Assembly (NCBI RefSeq): GCF_005938745.2
Contig: NZ_VCBX02000001.1
Location: 4,168,501-4,232,500, forward strand
Direction of reading: 5' to 3'
Source of the DNA: Rhodococcus sp. KBS0724
GTDB taxonomy: Bacteria > Actinomycetota > Actinomycetes > Mycobacteriales > Mycobacteriaceae
DNA length: 64,000 nucleotides
How positions within the stretch are numbered: the first letter of the stretch is position 1; each line of letters opens with the position of its first letter. A program made the translations under genes and the position numbers. Below, piece by piece: positions 30,997 to 39,569 of the stretch. The notes under the pieces are model-generated. The model was not told where the DNA came from, did not search any database, and saw only the letters and a program-made list of their open reading frames with translations.

Positions 30997-31770
30997 TCAG
31001 CTGGCCGAGAGGCTGCCGAAGATGTTGCCCAGGCTTCCGAGGGAGCCGGTGCTCGTCTCGGGATCGTTCTTGGCGAAGTTGGTGGTGCAGCCGTTGAACT
31101 TCACGGCGTCGACGTGAGTGGAGGTGCCGATTTCGCCGCGTCCGACGCTCACGCCGTAGTGCTCAATCGTGGCACCCGGGTTGCCTGCGATGATGTCGTC
31201 CAGATCGGACGGAACGTTCTTGGGAGCACCCTCGATGTCGCGGGTACTGATCCACTTGCCGTTCTGGATGTTGGCGTGCGTACCGCCGGTGGTGGTGTCA
31301 ACGGAGTCGTTTCCGTTTGCGACCCAGTACAGCGTCGCGAAGCCGTTCTCGCCCGCAGCCGGGTTGGTGGTGCCGGTCAGACGCAACTGGAACGAAGTCT
31401 GCGACGTGGCGGCCTTCTCCGCGAAACCGATCTCGTTCTTGACGGCGTCAGCGAGCGGGATCGAACCGGCGGAGTGGTACCACGCCGAACGGTTGTCGGG
31501 AGAGGCCTTGACGATATCCAGCTTCAGCGAGCCATCCTCATCGAGAACCTTGGTGTCCGAATAGAAAGCAAGCTGATTCTTTTCATCGTCGAACGGAATA
31601 CCCCAACCATCGGGGGTTGCCTCGGTCGAGAGTGCCGAGCAGGTGAAGCCGGCAGCATCGGAAGAACCGAGTGAGCCCGTGGTCGCTCCGGCAAGTGCCG
31701 GAGCGGTAAGTGCTGCTGCGCCTACGAGGGCAAAAGCGAGGCCGAGACGACGCGTGGAATTGCGGGACAT
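30997..31770 (-). CDS. Secreted protein of unknown function
   Basis: Start taken as the ATG at 31770 (MSRNSTRRLG) with GAAAGG ahead, giving 257 residues. A Sec signal peptide (LAFALVGAAALTAPALA) is followed by a mature chain. It has two Cys, in FTCSALS near the N-terminus and FNGCTTNF near the C-terminus, likely joined by a disulfide. The motif TGSLGS occurs just after the signal peptide and again close to the C-terminus (TGSLGSLGNIFGSL). The middle is rich in polar and aromatic residues, suggesting a beta-sandwich, perhaps binding a glycan. I do not recognise the family. The upstream region is very AT-rich. Confidence 0.7.
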   Translation of the reverse strand: MSRNSTRRLGLAFALVGAAALTAPALAGATTGSLGSSDAAGFTCSALSTEATPDGWGIPFDDEKNQLAFYSDTKVLDEDGSLKLDIVKASPDNRSAWYHSAGSIPLADAVKNEIGFAEKAATSQTSFQLRLTGTTNPAAGENGFATLYWVANGNDSVDTTTGGTHANIQNGKWISTRDIEGAPKNVPSDLDDIIAGNPGATIEHYGVSVGRGEIGTSTHVDAVKFNGCTTNFAKNDPETSTGSLGSLGNIFGSLSAS

Positions 31771-32133
31771 GTAAGTACCTTTCACCAATTACGGGGGGGA
31801 ATTACGACAAAAGGTAACACATGAATTTGGATGAAGATATTGGCTCAGAATGTCCTTTGTCATTCATTTGAATGACTTCTACTTGAATGCCAAGAACGTT
31901 ACATCCCCCAAAAGTACGAATTCATTCAGACAATTCCAACTAATCGGAGCTGCAATCAAATTTCAGTCGAACACCGCGACAAACTGCGCTGACCAGCACA
32001 AAGAAACGAAAACGGGGATCAGGCAGACTCGTCATTTTCAGACTATTAGGACATCCGATCTCATCATTTAGGTCGGTATCTGTAATCGAAAGTACACGAC
32101 AAAAGATTTCAGTGATTTTTTGGGCCGACCGAG
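31771..32133. other. AT-rich intergenic region (363 bp)
   Basis: A hand count of 31801-31980 gives about 39% G+C, against well over 60% in flanking genes. It contains a perfect 8-bp inverted repeat GTCATTCATTTGAATGAC at 31859-31876, 89 bp before the secreted-protein start. Another ATTGAATG-like half lies close by. No gene with a proper start was accepted. It probably holds the secreted-protein promoter plus foreign or regulatory DNA. Confidence 0.6.
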
Positions 32134-32391
32134 CTAGCCACCGGCAAAAGGTGGCAAGACGTCCACCTCGGGTCCCGCGACGCGGTCGATGTCACGCGTC
32201 AATTCCTCACCGACAAGGAAGGCGGAAACAGACAACACACGCTTCATATCGGATCCGTATTTGTCGGACAGAACAGCAACAAGTTCGGCGAGCGTGCTCG
32301 AATGCGGCAGCACTACAGTTTCGCTGCGGCACCCGGAAGCGTCTGCTGCTGCAGCGAAGTACCTCACCGAGATCGATTCCGAATCAGCCAC
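32134..32391 (-). CDS. moaD: Molybdopterin synthase small subunit MoaD
   Basis: The GTG at 32391 gives 85 residues; the ubiquitin-like beta-grasp fold includes [13 protein letters not shown] and SAFLVGEEL, and the protein ends PPFAGG. The terminal Gly-Gly is thiocarboxylated and donates sulfur to form molybdopterin with MoaE. Its first eight bases overlap the end of moaA, so the two are translationally coupled. Confidence 0.88.
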   Translation of the reverse strand: MADSESISVRYFAAAADASGCRSETVVLPHSSTLAELVAVLSDKYGSDMKRVLSVSAFLVGEELTRDIDRVAGPEVDVLPPFAGG

Positions 32392-33460
32392 CGATTGCAC
32401 CCATACTTCGCTCTGGCGGCACAAATCCTTCTGCCGCAATCCCATGACCTGCCCACTTGTTCCACATTGCGCCCCGCCACAGGTCAGCGATCTCATCGTC
32501 ACCAGCACCCGACCGCAGTGCTGCCCGCAGGTCCACTTCACGATCACTGAACAAGCAGGAACGAATAGTTCCCTCGGCCGTCATACGTGTGCGGTCGCAG
32601 TCGGCGCAGAAAGATCGAGTCACCGAGGCGATAATTCCCACTGTCGCCGGGCCGCCGTCGATACTCCATTCCTCGGCGGGCGCACTGGGGTCTTCACGGC
32701 CGATCGCGGTCAACGTGAACCGTGTACCCAATACCGTGAGCAGTTCCTCGGCAGTCACCATGTTCTCTCGTGCCCACGTGTGATCGGCGTCGAGCGGCAT
32801 CTGTTCGATGAATCGCAATTCCACGCCGGCGTCCACACACCATTGGAGTAGCTCCGCCGCCCCACTCAATGTTTCGCGCATAAGAACCGCGTTCACTTTC
32901 AATGGAGCCAGACCAACTTGCGCAGCGGCATGAATTCCTGCTAACACCGACGGTAGTCTGTCCCGACGCGTCAATTCGGCAAAATGCGCGCGATCCACGG
33001 AATCGAGTGACACATTGACACGGGTCAAGCCGGCCGTCGCTAATTGCGCGGCACGGTGTTCCAATCCGACGGCATTTGTTGTCATCGCCAAAGGAATCCC
33101 GGGAACTCGCTCGGCGCAACCGGAGATAATCTTCTCGAGATCTTTGCGCATCAACGGTTCCCCGCCGGTAAAACGAACTTCTCGAATGCCTAAACGGTCG
33201 ACTCCGATACCAACTACGCGAACAATTTCTTCGGTGGATAACAGGTCTTCGGCGGGAATGACCGGCAGGCCTTCCTCCGGCATGCAATATGTGCAACGCA
33301 GCGAACACTTTTCGGTTATCGAGATCCGGAGGTCACGAGCAACCCGCCCGAACTTGTCGATCAACACATCGGTTTCGGGACGTCCGGCCATTGACGCAGA
33401 ATCGCCACGGACAGTGGGGATCCCCACTACAACCGGAGTCATCGCTGCACCAGGTTCCAC
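32384..33460 (-). CDS. moaA: GTP 3',8-cyclase MoaA
   Basis: Start at GTG 33460 (358 residues) or ATG 33442; neither has an ideal ribosome site. The radical-SAM cluster motif CSLRCTYC has Cys52, Cys56 and Cys59; the second cluster uses CADCDRTR and a later Cys. [12 protein letters not shown] is the SAM-binding GGE motif, and the essential C-terminal Gly-Gly (SMGAIGG) is present. It performs the first step of molybdenum cofactor synthesis. It diverges from moeA with a 99-bp gap. Confidence 0.94.
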   Translation of the reverse strand: MEPGAAMTPVVVGIPTVRGDSASMAGRPETDVLIDKFGRVARDLRISITEKCSLRCTYCMPEEGLPVIPAEDLLSTEEIVRVVGIGVDRLGIREVRFTGGEPLMRKDLEKIISGCAERVPGIPLAMTTNAVGLEHRAAQLATAGLTRVNVSLDSVDRAHFAELTRRDRLPSVLAGIHAAAQVGLAPLKVNAVLMRETLSGAAELLQWCVDAGVELRFIEQMPLDADHTWARENMVTAEELLTVLGTRFTLTAIGREDPSAPAEEWSIDGGPATVGIIASVTRSFCADCDRTRMTAEGTIRSCLFSDREVDLRAALRSGAGDDEIADLWRGAMWNKWAGHGIAAEGFVPPERSMGAIGG

Positions 33461-33559
33461 ATCACTCCAGTATGGCCCAACGGACGATGCGACGTGTCAC
33501 GCGGATCACTCCGCCTGGAATCAGACCATCTAGAATCGGACCATGTCGAGGCAATCGCT

Positions 33560-34759
33560 GTGAGCGCACATTCCGTCGAAGACCATCAGGCGCACGTGTC
33601 AGGACTATTGGCCGCGTTGCACACTTTGGCGCCCACGTCCCTGCCCCTCACCGAGGCACTCGGGTCGATAGTCTCGGCAGACGTCACGTCCCCTGTCGAT
33701 CTTCCGCTGTTCCGCAATTCGCAGATGGACGGTTACGCGGTCGACGCGCAGTCTGTGCGCCAGGTTCCCGTCACGCTCGCCGTGCGAGGAGTTCTCGCGG
33801 CCGGCAGTGGCACTCCCCCGAAACACCTCGCAGGCTCGGCGTTTCGGATCATGACCGGCGCGCCGATTCCCGAGGGCGCAGACACCATCATTCCGGTCGA
33901 GGACACCACCGGCACGTCGGAGCACGCAGTCACGATCAACCGTGGACGCACCGCCGGAGAGTTCGTCCGTGAACGCGGAAGCGACATCACTGCGGGCATG
34001 CTCCTCGCTCGAGAAGGCACTCGACTGGAACCGCGGCACATCGCGGCACTCGCGGCCGTCGGCGCAGCAACAGTCACCACCTACACTCCGCCGAGGGTTG
34101 CCGTCATCACCACGGGCGCCGAATTGAAAAGCGCGGGAACACAACTCAACCCTGGCGAGATCTACGACTCCAACGGGCCCGCCCTGGCAAGCTTGGCTCG
34201 TGCCAACGGAGCCGACGTCGTATCCGTTGCACGCAGCACAGACGATCCGGCCATATTCCGCGAATTACTCTCGTATGCAACATCTGTCGCTGATCTCGTC
34301 TTCACCTCCGGCGGCGTGTCCATGGGCGATTTCGAGGTCGTGAAGGAGACGCTGCAGCCCTTGGGCGCTCGGTTCGGTCACGTCGCGATGCAGCCTGGCG
34401 GCCCGCAGGGCACCGCCGTTGTCAACGAAGTGCCGATATTGAGCTTCCCGGGAAATCCGGTCAGCACGATGGTGTCATTCGAAGTATTTGCGCGCGAGAA
34501 CATCAGACGCGCCGCAGGTCTGCCTCCCGTCGCATCCGAACGTCGTGCATTGACCACCGCGCTGCGATCGATCCCCGGTAAGCGCCAGTTCCTCCGCGGA
34601 CGACGCTCCGGCGAAGGCGTCGAGCCGGTGTCCGGCGCCGGGTCGCATCTTGTTGCCATGATGGCCTGGGCAGACGTACTTCTCGACATTCCGGCCGACG
34701 TCACCGAACTTGATGCCGGAGCGCCAGTGGACGTCATTCCACTCTCTGCGTGGAACTAA
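33560..34759 (+). CDS. moeA: Molybdopterin molybdenumtransferase MoeA
   Basis: GTG at 33560 with GAGG eight bases ahead, giving 399 residues; the frame before it has tandem LESDH copies and no family sequence. MoeA features: LPLFRNSQMDGYAVDAQ, RIMTGAPIPEGADTIIP, VITTGAELKSAGTQL, FTSGGVSMGDFEVVKE and LSFPGNPVSTMVSF. It inserts molybdate into adenylylated molybdopterin. It leads the rightward moeA-moaCB-moaE unit. Confidence 0.93.
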   Translation: MSAHSVEDHQAHVSGLLAALHTLAPTSLPLTEALGSIVSADVTSPVDLPLFRNSQMDGYAVDAQSVRQVPVTLAVRGVLAAGSGTPPKHLAGSAFRIMTGAPIPEGADTIIPVEDTTGTSEHAVTINRGRTAGEFVRERGSDITAGMLLAREGTRLEPRHIAALAAVGAATVTTYTPPRVAVITTGAELKSAGTQLNPGEIYDSNGPALASLARANGADVVSVARSTDDPAIFRELLSYATSVADLVFTSGGVSMGDFEVVKETLQPLGARFGHVAMQPGGPQGTAVVNEVPILSFPGNPVSTMVSFEVFARENIRRAAGLPPVASERRALTTALRSIPGKRQFLRGRRSGEGVEPVSGAGSHLVAMMAWADVLLDIPADVTELDAGAPVDVIPLSAWN

Positions 34760-34797
34760 ATATGGCTGGAACTGAATAAGGACGGTAAGGACTTTTA

Positions 34798-35808
34798 ATG
34801 ACCGAATTGACACACGTGGACGGTGAAGGCCGCGCCCGCATGGTCGACGTCAGCGCAAAAGCCGAGACGACGCGCATTGCGGTGGCCGCAGGTGAACTTG
34901 TCACCACCCCAGAGGTCATCCGCCTTGTCCGGGCCGACGGCATGCCCAAAGCCGATGTCCTCTCGACAGCAAGAATCGCCGGAATTGCGGGCGCAAAGAA
35001 GACATCCGAACTCATACCCCTGTGTCACCAACTCGCGTTGTCGTCCGTCAAAGTGGAGTTCGGATTCACCGAGACCTCGATCACCGTCGAAGCGACGGCA
35101 AAGACTCGCGGACAGACGGGCGTCGAAATGGAAGCCCTGACAGCGGTTGCCGTGGCCGGGCTCACGTTGCACGACATGGTCAAGGCCATCGACCCGGCCG
35201 CCACCATGAACGGCGTCCGACTGCTCACCAAAGACGGTGGCAAACGCGGACATTGGACCCGCGAGAATCAGAACCCCGCCCAATCCAGCACTGCACCTGA
35301 ATCCAGCACTGCCCCGCACACATTCGACACCACACGCTCAGCGGCAGTCCTTGTCGCGTCTACCGGTGGCGCCGCTGGGACCCGCCCGGACACAACGGGT
35401 CCGGCCATCGAACAATGGCTCCGGGATCGCGATTTCGAGGTGCGCGGCCCACTGGTCTACGCCGACGCCGACATCGCCGCGGGCATCGACGACGCCAAAA
35501 CCGGTTCGCCGGCCTTGATCATCAGTACCGGCGGAACCGGCGCTTCCCCGACTGATGCCACGCCGGAAGCGACGCTCGCCGTTCTCACCCGCGAACTGCC
35601 GGGAATTGCAGAAGCGATCCGCGCAAAGGGGCTCGAAAAGACCCCGCACGCGTCGCTGAGCCGCGGAGTGGCAGGACTCACAGAGCGCACTGTCATCGTC
35701 AACCTTCCCGGATCTCCGGGCGGCGTGAAGGACGGTCTTGCCGTCCTCGACCCCATCATCAATCACTTGCTCGCGCAGGTTGCAGGCGGAGGAATGCACG
35801 ATGAGTGA
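34798..35808 (+). CDS. moaCB: Fused MoaC-MoaB/MogA molybdenum cofactor protein
   Basis: 336 residues. Residues 1-155 are MoaC, with MVDVSAKAETTRIAVAAG, ELIPLCHQLALSSVKVEF and the C-terminal MVKAIDPAATMNGVRLLTKDGGKRG, which converts the cyclised GTP product to cPMP. A Ser/Thr/Pro linker of about 30 residues leads to a MoaB/MogA domain (185-330) with ALIISTGGTGASPTD and TVIVNLPGSPGGVKDGL, which adenylylates molybdopterin. Joining two steps that are not consecutive is seen in several actinobacteria. It overlaps moaE by 8 bp. Confidence 0.92.
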   Translation: MTELTHVDGEGRARMVDVSAKAETTRIAVAAGELVTTPEVIRLVRADGMPKADVLSTARIAGIAGAKKTSELIPLCHQLALSSVKVEFGFTETSITVEATAKTRGQTGVEMEALTAVAVAGLTLHDMVKAIDPAATMNGVRLLTKDGGKRGHWTRENQNPAQSSTAPESSTAPHTFDTTRSAAVLVASTGGAAGTRPDTTGPAIEQWLRDRDFEVRGPLVYADADIAAGIDDAKTGSPALIISTGGTGASPTDATPEATLAVLTRELPGIAEAIRAKGLEKTPHASLSRGVAGLTERTVIVNLPGSPGGVKDGLAVLDPIINHLLAQVAGGGMHDE

Positions 35809-36214
35809 ACTGCTCGCAAAAATTTCCGAACATCCGATTCAGGCCGCCACGGTGGATGCGGCCGTCGCCGGACCGAAGAACGGCGCTGTTGTCGTCTTTA
35901 CCGGCACGGTGCGCAATCATGATGGCGGCCAAGCTGTTTCAGCCCTCGAGTATCAGGCACACCCCGACGCCGAACGGTTTCTGCGTACCTGCTGCGAGGA
36001 AGTGTCAGCGTCCACCGGCCTACCCGTCGCCGCGATTCACCGCGTCGGGCATCTCGAGATCGGCGATCATGCTTTGGTTGCCGCAGTTGCTGCCCCACAT
36101 CGCGCGGAAGCATTTGCAGCGTGCGCCGAACTGGTGGAACGAATCAAGGCGGAAGTGCCGATCTGGAAGCGTCAGCGCTTCGCCAACGGCGTTTCCGAGT
36201 GGGTCGGGTTGTAG
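35801..36214 (+). CDS. moaE: Molybdopterin synthase large subunit MoaE
   Basis: ATG at 35801 after GGAGGA, overlapping the moaCB stop, gives 137 residues. Family motifs are FTGTVRNHDGGQAVSALEYQAHPD, IHRVGHLEIGD and the catalytic Lys region VPIWKRQRFANGVSEWVG. MoaE forms the active site that adds two sulfurs to cPMP using MoaD. All pathway genes except moaD/moaA lie in this rightward run. Confidence 0.94.
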   Translation: MSELLAKISEHPIQAATVDAAVAGPKNGAVVVFTGTVRNHDGGQAVSALEYQAHPDAERFLRTCCEEVSASTGLPVAAIHRVGHLEIGDHALVAAVAAPHRAEAFAACAELVERIKAEVPIWKRQRFANGVSEWVGL

Positions 36215-36446
36215 AGAGGCCGCGGCGTCCGGGTAGACTCGACATCACTAGGTGCCCGAAAGTGGGCACCCAGCGTCGAAAGAACGCAACTTCAGTTCGC
36301 GAAGAGTGCTTAACGCACCCGAACTTCTTACGGCGAAGAAGCCTGCCGACCGGCAGCGCCGCCACCACTGTGCTTGATTGTCAGACCGGCTATTTGCCGT
36401 GTCGGCATCCGGGCACGCAAAGTGCCCCGAAAGGCTCTGAACACAC
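36215..36446 (+). promoter_or_regulatory. Long structured leader of the DEAD-box helicase gene
   Basis: A possible TTGTAG/TAGACT promoter pair (36209, 36234; 19-bp spacer) is followed by about 200 nt of leader. Hairpins seen: GGTGCCC-N6-GGGCACC (36251-36270), CTGCCG-AC-CGGCAG (36343-36356) and GGGCAC-N5-GTGCCC (36411-36427). The arms of the first and third can cross-pair, so alternative folds are possible. The last one sits near the start codon, 20 nt before it. Confidence 0.5.
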
Positions 36447-37871
36447 TTGTCTGACACCTCGACTGTCACCACGACTACCGCTACCTTCGCTTCCCTCGGT
36501 GTACGTCCGCCGCTGGTCAAGGCTCTCGAAGACGGCGGAATCACCTCCCCCTTCCCGATCCAGATCGACACCCTCCCCGACACTCTGTCGGGTCGCGACG
36601 TCCTGGGCCGCGGAAAGACCGGCAGCGGCAAAACGCTTGCCTTCTCCATCCCGATGGTCTCGCGCCTCGCGGGCGAACTGGCCGGCGGCAAGCGTCGTCC
36701 GGGCCGCCCACTCGGACTGGTTCTCGCACCGACCCGCGAGCTCGCCACCCAGATCACCGCAACCCTCGAGCCGCTTGCCACGGCCTACGACTTGCGCGTC
36801 ACCACCATCTTCGGCGGCGTCTCGCAGCACCGTCAGGTCCAGGCACTCAAGGCCGGAGTCGACATCGTCGTCGCGTGCCCCGGTCGCCTCGAAGACCTCA
36901 TGAAGCAGAAGTTCGTGAGCCTCGACGCCGTCGAGATCACCGTCCTCGACGAGGCCGACCACATGGCCGACCTCGGCTTCCTTCCCGTCGTCACCCGCAT
37001 TCTCTCGTCCACTCCGGCCGACGGCCAGCGCCTGCTGTTCTCCGCCACCTTGGACAACGGCGTCGACAAGCTCGTCAAGCGTTTCCTCAAGAACGAGGTC
37101 ATGCACTCCGTCGACGAGGCCAACTCCCCCGTCGCCGCGATGACGCACCACGTGTTCGACGTCGACGGCGCCGAAGCGAAGAAGGCACTCGTCGAGAAGC
37201 TTGCGTCCGGCACCGGCCGACGCATCCTCTTCATGCGCACCAAGCATCAGGCTCGTAAGTTGGCTCGCCAGCTCACCGAGTCGGGAATCCCGTCCGTCGA
37301 TCTGCACGGCAACTTGTCGCAGGCTGCCCGCGACCGCAACCTTGCGGCATTCTCTGCCGGCGAGGCTCGCGTTCTCGTTGCCACCGACGTCGCCGCTCGC
37401 GGCGTTCACGTCGATGACGTCGAGTTGGTTGTGCACGTCGATCCCCCGGCCGAGCACAAGGCGTACCTGCACCGCAGTGGCCGTACCGCTCGCGCCGGTA
37501 GCGCCGGTGACGTGGTCACCGTTGTCCTGCCCGAGCAGCGCAAAGATCTCGCGATCCTCATGCGTAAGGCAGCTATCAAGGTGACGCCGGTTCGATCGAC
37601 TGCAAATTCCGAGCACGTCGTGAAGCTCGTCGGCGACATCGCACCGCATGTCACCCCCGCGCCCAAGACTCCGGTGGCACCGCAGGGCGGCGGCCGCGGA
37701 GCTCGCCCGGCACGTTCGGGCCAGGGCGGTCAGGCTCGTAGCGGCCAGGCACGTTCCGGTCAGGGCGGTCAGGGCGGTCAGGCTCGCAGCGGTCAGGGCG
37801 GTCAGTCACGTGGCGCTCGTTCCGGCGGCGCAGGCCGGGCCCGCACCGGTGGACGCCCCGCAGCCCGCTAA
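36447..37871 (+). CDS. DEAD-box RNA helicase with Gly/Gln/Arg-rich tail (RhlE-like)
   Basis: 474 residues from a TTG at 36447 with AAAGG upstream. Core motifs: Q motif FPIQIDTLP, motif I GKTGSGKT (GRGKTGSGKT rather than the common AxTGSGKT), Ib PTRELATQ, DEAD box VLDEADHM, motif III SATLD, motif VI HRSGRTARAG. Residues about 400-474 are low complexity with repeats of GQGG and ARSGQ, likely a disordered RNA-binding tail. It unwinds RNA, and its long leader suggests post-transcriptional or cold-shock control. Confidence 0.9.
   Translation: MSDTSTVTTTTATFASLGVRPPLVKALEDGGITSPFPIQIDTLPDTLSGRDVLGRGKTGSGKTLAFSIPMVSRLAGELAGGKRRPGRPLGLVLAPTRELATQITATLEPLATAYDLRVTTIFGGVSQHRQVQALKAGVDIVVACPGRLEDLMKQKFVSLDAVEITVLDEADHMADLGFLPVVTRILSSTPADGQRLLFSATLDNGVDKLVKRFLKNEVMHSVDEANSPVAAMTHHVFDVDGAEAKKALVEKLASGTGRRILFMRTKHQARKLARQLTESGIPSVDLHGNLSQAARDRNLAAFSAGEARVLVATDVAARGVHVDDVELVVHVDPPAEHKAYLHRSGRTARAGSAGDVVTVVLPEQRKDLAILMRKAAIKVTPVRSTANSEHVVKLVGDIAPHVTPAPKTPVAPQGGGRGARPARSGQGGQARSGQARSGQGGQGGQARSGQGGQSRGARSGGAGRARTGGRPAAR
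37687..37868 (+). repeat. Repetitive DNA coding for the helicase tail
   Basis: Degenerate units such as GGTCAGGCTCG and GGTCAGGGCGG repeat about a dozen times, giving GQARS and GQGG peptide repeats. They are protein-coding, in frame, with no spacers. Confidence 0.7.
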
Positions 37872-37886
37872 CTGCGAGCCGACAAC

Positions 37887-38516
37887 TCAATAGGTTTCGA
37901 AGTGGACAGCGTCGGCCAATGGCCGGCGCTGTTTCCATCCGAAGCGCTCGAGATCCGGAACCTGTTGGAACTGAGTCACTTTCCCGATGCACAGCCACGC
38001 GATCGGCCGCACCGGAGCCGGAATGTTCATCAGTTCGGTGAGGTATTCCTCGTCGTAGAACGACACCCATCCGATGCCGATGTCCTCGGCGACCGCGGCC
38101 AGCCACAGGTTCTGGATCGCGAGAACGGCGGAGAACAGGCCGGTGTCGTCGACCGTGTGACGGCCGAGAATGTTAGGGCCGCCGCGCGAGGGGTCGTAGG
38201 TGACCACGATCCCGGTTCCACTCTCCGTGATCCCCTCGATCTTGATGGGGTCGAACGTCTCGCGCCGATCCTCGGGCAGGGACTGCGCAAAATTCACTCT
38301 CGCCTCCGCGACGTGCGCGGCAAACGTCGAGAGCGTGTCCGGATTTCGGACCACCACAAAATCCCACGGCTGTGTGTTGCCGACGCTCGGCGCTCGATGG
38401 GCCGCGCCGAGGATGCGCATCAGCACATCGTCAGGAATAACCTCACCGGAAAACTCTGCCCGCACGTCGCGTCGGCGCCGGATCGCTTCGTACACAGATA
38501 CAGCTGATTCACTCAC
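37887..38516 (-). CDS. bluB: 5,6-dimethylbenzimidazole synthase BluB
   Basis: GTG at 38516 overlaps the preceding gene's stop (GTGA), giving 209 residues. Nitroreductase-fold features typical of BluB: YEAIRRRRDVRAEF, APSVGNTQPWDFVVV, LFSAVLAIQNLWLAAVAEDIGIGWVSFYDE. It converts reduced FMN with oxygen to the lower ligand of vitamin B12. No other cobalamin genes are in the window. It is translationally coupled to a CobW-type GTPase, which may load the metal; that link is inference. Confidence 0.9.
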   Translation of the reverse strand: MSESAVSVYEAIRRRRDVRAEFSGEVIPDDVLMRILGAAHRAPSVGNTQPWDFVVVRNPDTLSTFAAHVAEARVNFAQSLPEDRRETFDPIKIEGITESGTGIVVTYDPSRGGPNILGRHTVDDTGLFSAVLAIQNLWLAAVAEDIGIGWVSFYDEEYLTELMNIPAPVRPIAWLCIGKVTQFQQVPDLERFGWKQRRPLADAVHFETY

Positions 38517-39535
38517 GCTCCGACGGTATAGCGGTGCAATCCCAGCATCGCATCGGGGTGCAACTCGACTCCCTCGACGCGAATGCAATCATTCAACGTG
38601 TCCCTGACGACGGCACTGTCCATGCCGCTACCGATCACCACCAACTGCGTGGTCCGTCGCTCGCCGGCCTTCCACCGCAGTGGTGTGATCCGCACGTGAT
38701 CGCCGACGGTTTGCACTTCGAATTTGCCTGTGTACCCGCGGATGTCAAAGTTCACGAAACCCTTGATGCGGTACACACCCGCTGGTTGGTTCTCGAGAAA
38801 TCGTGTGACAGCGCGCGCGTCGAGGGCTGTGTCCGACACAAAATCGACGGCCTCGTAGTGGGTGTGGATGTGGTCGTGATGATCGTCGCGCAGCAGTTCG
38901 TCGAGGCTCATTTGTTGACCGGGTAGCGGCTGCGGCGCAGCCGCGAAATCGAACAGCAGTGCCGGGTCAACCCGCGAGTGAATGGTATCCACAATCGGCG
39001 CTCGGGGGTTGAGCCCACGAATCACCTCCGTGAAGGCCTCGCGCTCCGCCGAGTCGACGCAGTCGATCTTGTTCACCACCAGCAGGTCCGCCAACCCGAC
39101 GTGCTGGTCGAGTTCGGGATGGGTACTGCGGGTCGAACGGAAGTTGGCCCCGTCGACAACAACAACAAGACCGCCGTACACAACCCGCGGATTCTCGCTG
39201 CCCAGGACCAACCTGATCATGTTGCGCGGCTCCGCCAGTCCGCTGGCCTCGATGACGATGACGTCGATCTCGGACTGACTGTGCGCCAACTTGTCGAGCA
39301 TCTCGTCCATGTCGGAGACATCAACCGCGCAGCACAGGCACCCGTTGCTGAGTGAGAGTGTCGAGTCGACTTGGCCGGCCACCATCATCGAATCGATGTT
39401 GACCGAACCGAAGTCGTTGACGATCACCCCGATGCGTACGCCGTTGTTGTTGTGCAGAAGGTGATTGAGCAGCGTCGTCTTTCCCGAACCCAGAAATCCT
39501 GCGACGACGATCACGGGAATCTGTTTTTTCACCAA
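38513..39535 (-). CDS. CobW-type (COG0523) G3E-family metal GTPase
   Basis: 340 residues. The GTPase P-loop is GFLGSGKTT (residues 13-21), Walker B is VIVIEASGLAEP, the base motif is NKID and a metal-binding GCLCC (Cys66, Cys68, Cys69) follows the switch region. A histidine-rich stretch (DDHHDHIHTHYE) adds metal-binding capacity. COG0523 members traffic zinc, cobalt or nitrile-hydratase metals. Overlap with bluB favours cobalt for cobalamin, but zinc is not excluded. No Zur box was identified upstream. Confidence 0.87.
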   Translation of the reverse strand: MVKKQIPVIVVAGFLGSGKTTLLNHLLHNNNGVRIGVIVNDFGSVNIDSMMVAGQVDSTLSLSNGCLCCAVDVSDMDEMLDKLAHSQSEIDVIVIEASGLAEPRNMIRLVLGSENPRVVYGGLVVVVDGANFRSTRSTHPELDQHVGLADLLVVNKIDCVDSAEREAFTEVIRGLNPRAPIVDTIHSRVDPALLFDFAAAPQPLPGQQMSLDELLRDDHHDHIHTHYEAVDFVSDTALDARAVTRFLENQPAGVYRIKGFVNFDIRGYTGKFEVQTVGDHVRITPLRWKAGERRTTQLVVIGSGMDSAVVRDTLNDCIRVEGVELHPDAMLGLHRYTVGA

Positions 39536-39569
39536 GAAGTCCTAGCCACCTGGCAATCCTAGCGGGCCG

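Noticed and set aside
31850..32071. 73-residue rightward frame in the AT-rich spacer
   Set aside because: No ribosome site, no domain or signal, and an AT-rich region makes chance open frames likely.
33461..33559. Molybdenum cofactor riboswitch ahead of moaA or moeA
   Set aside because: Only 99 bp lie between the genes and the long conserved stems of the Moco riboswitch are not visible.
37687..37868. Repeat array suspected as CRISPR
   Set aside because: Repeats are degenerate, without spacers, in frame with the helicase and encode GQGG/ARSGQ peptides.
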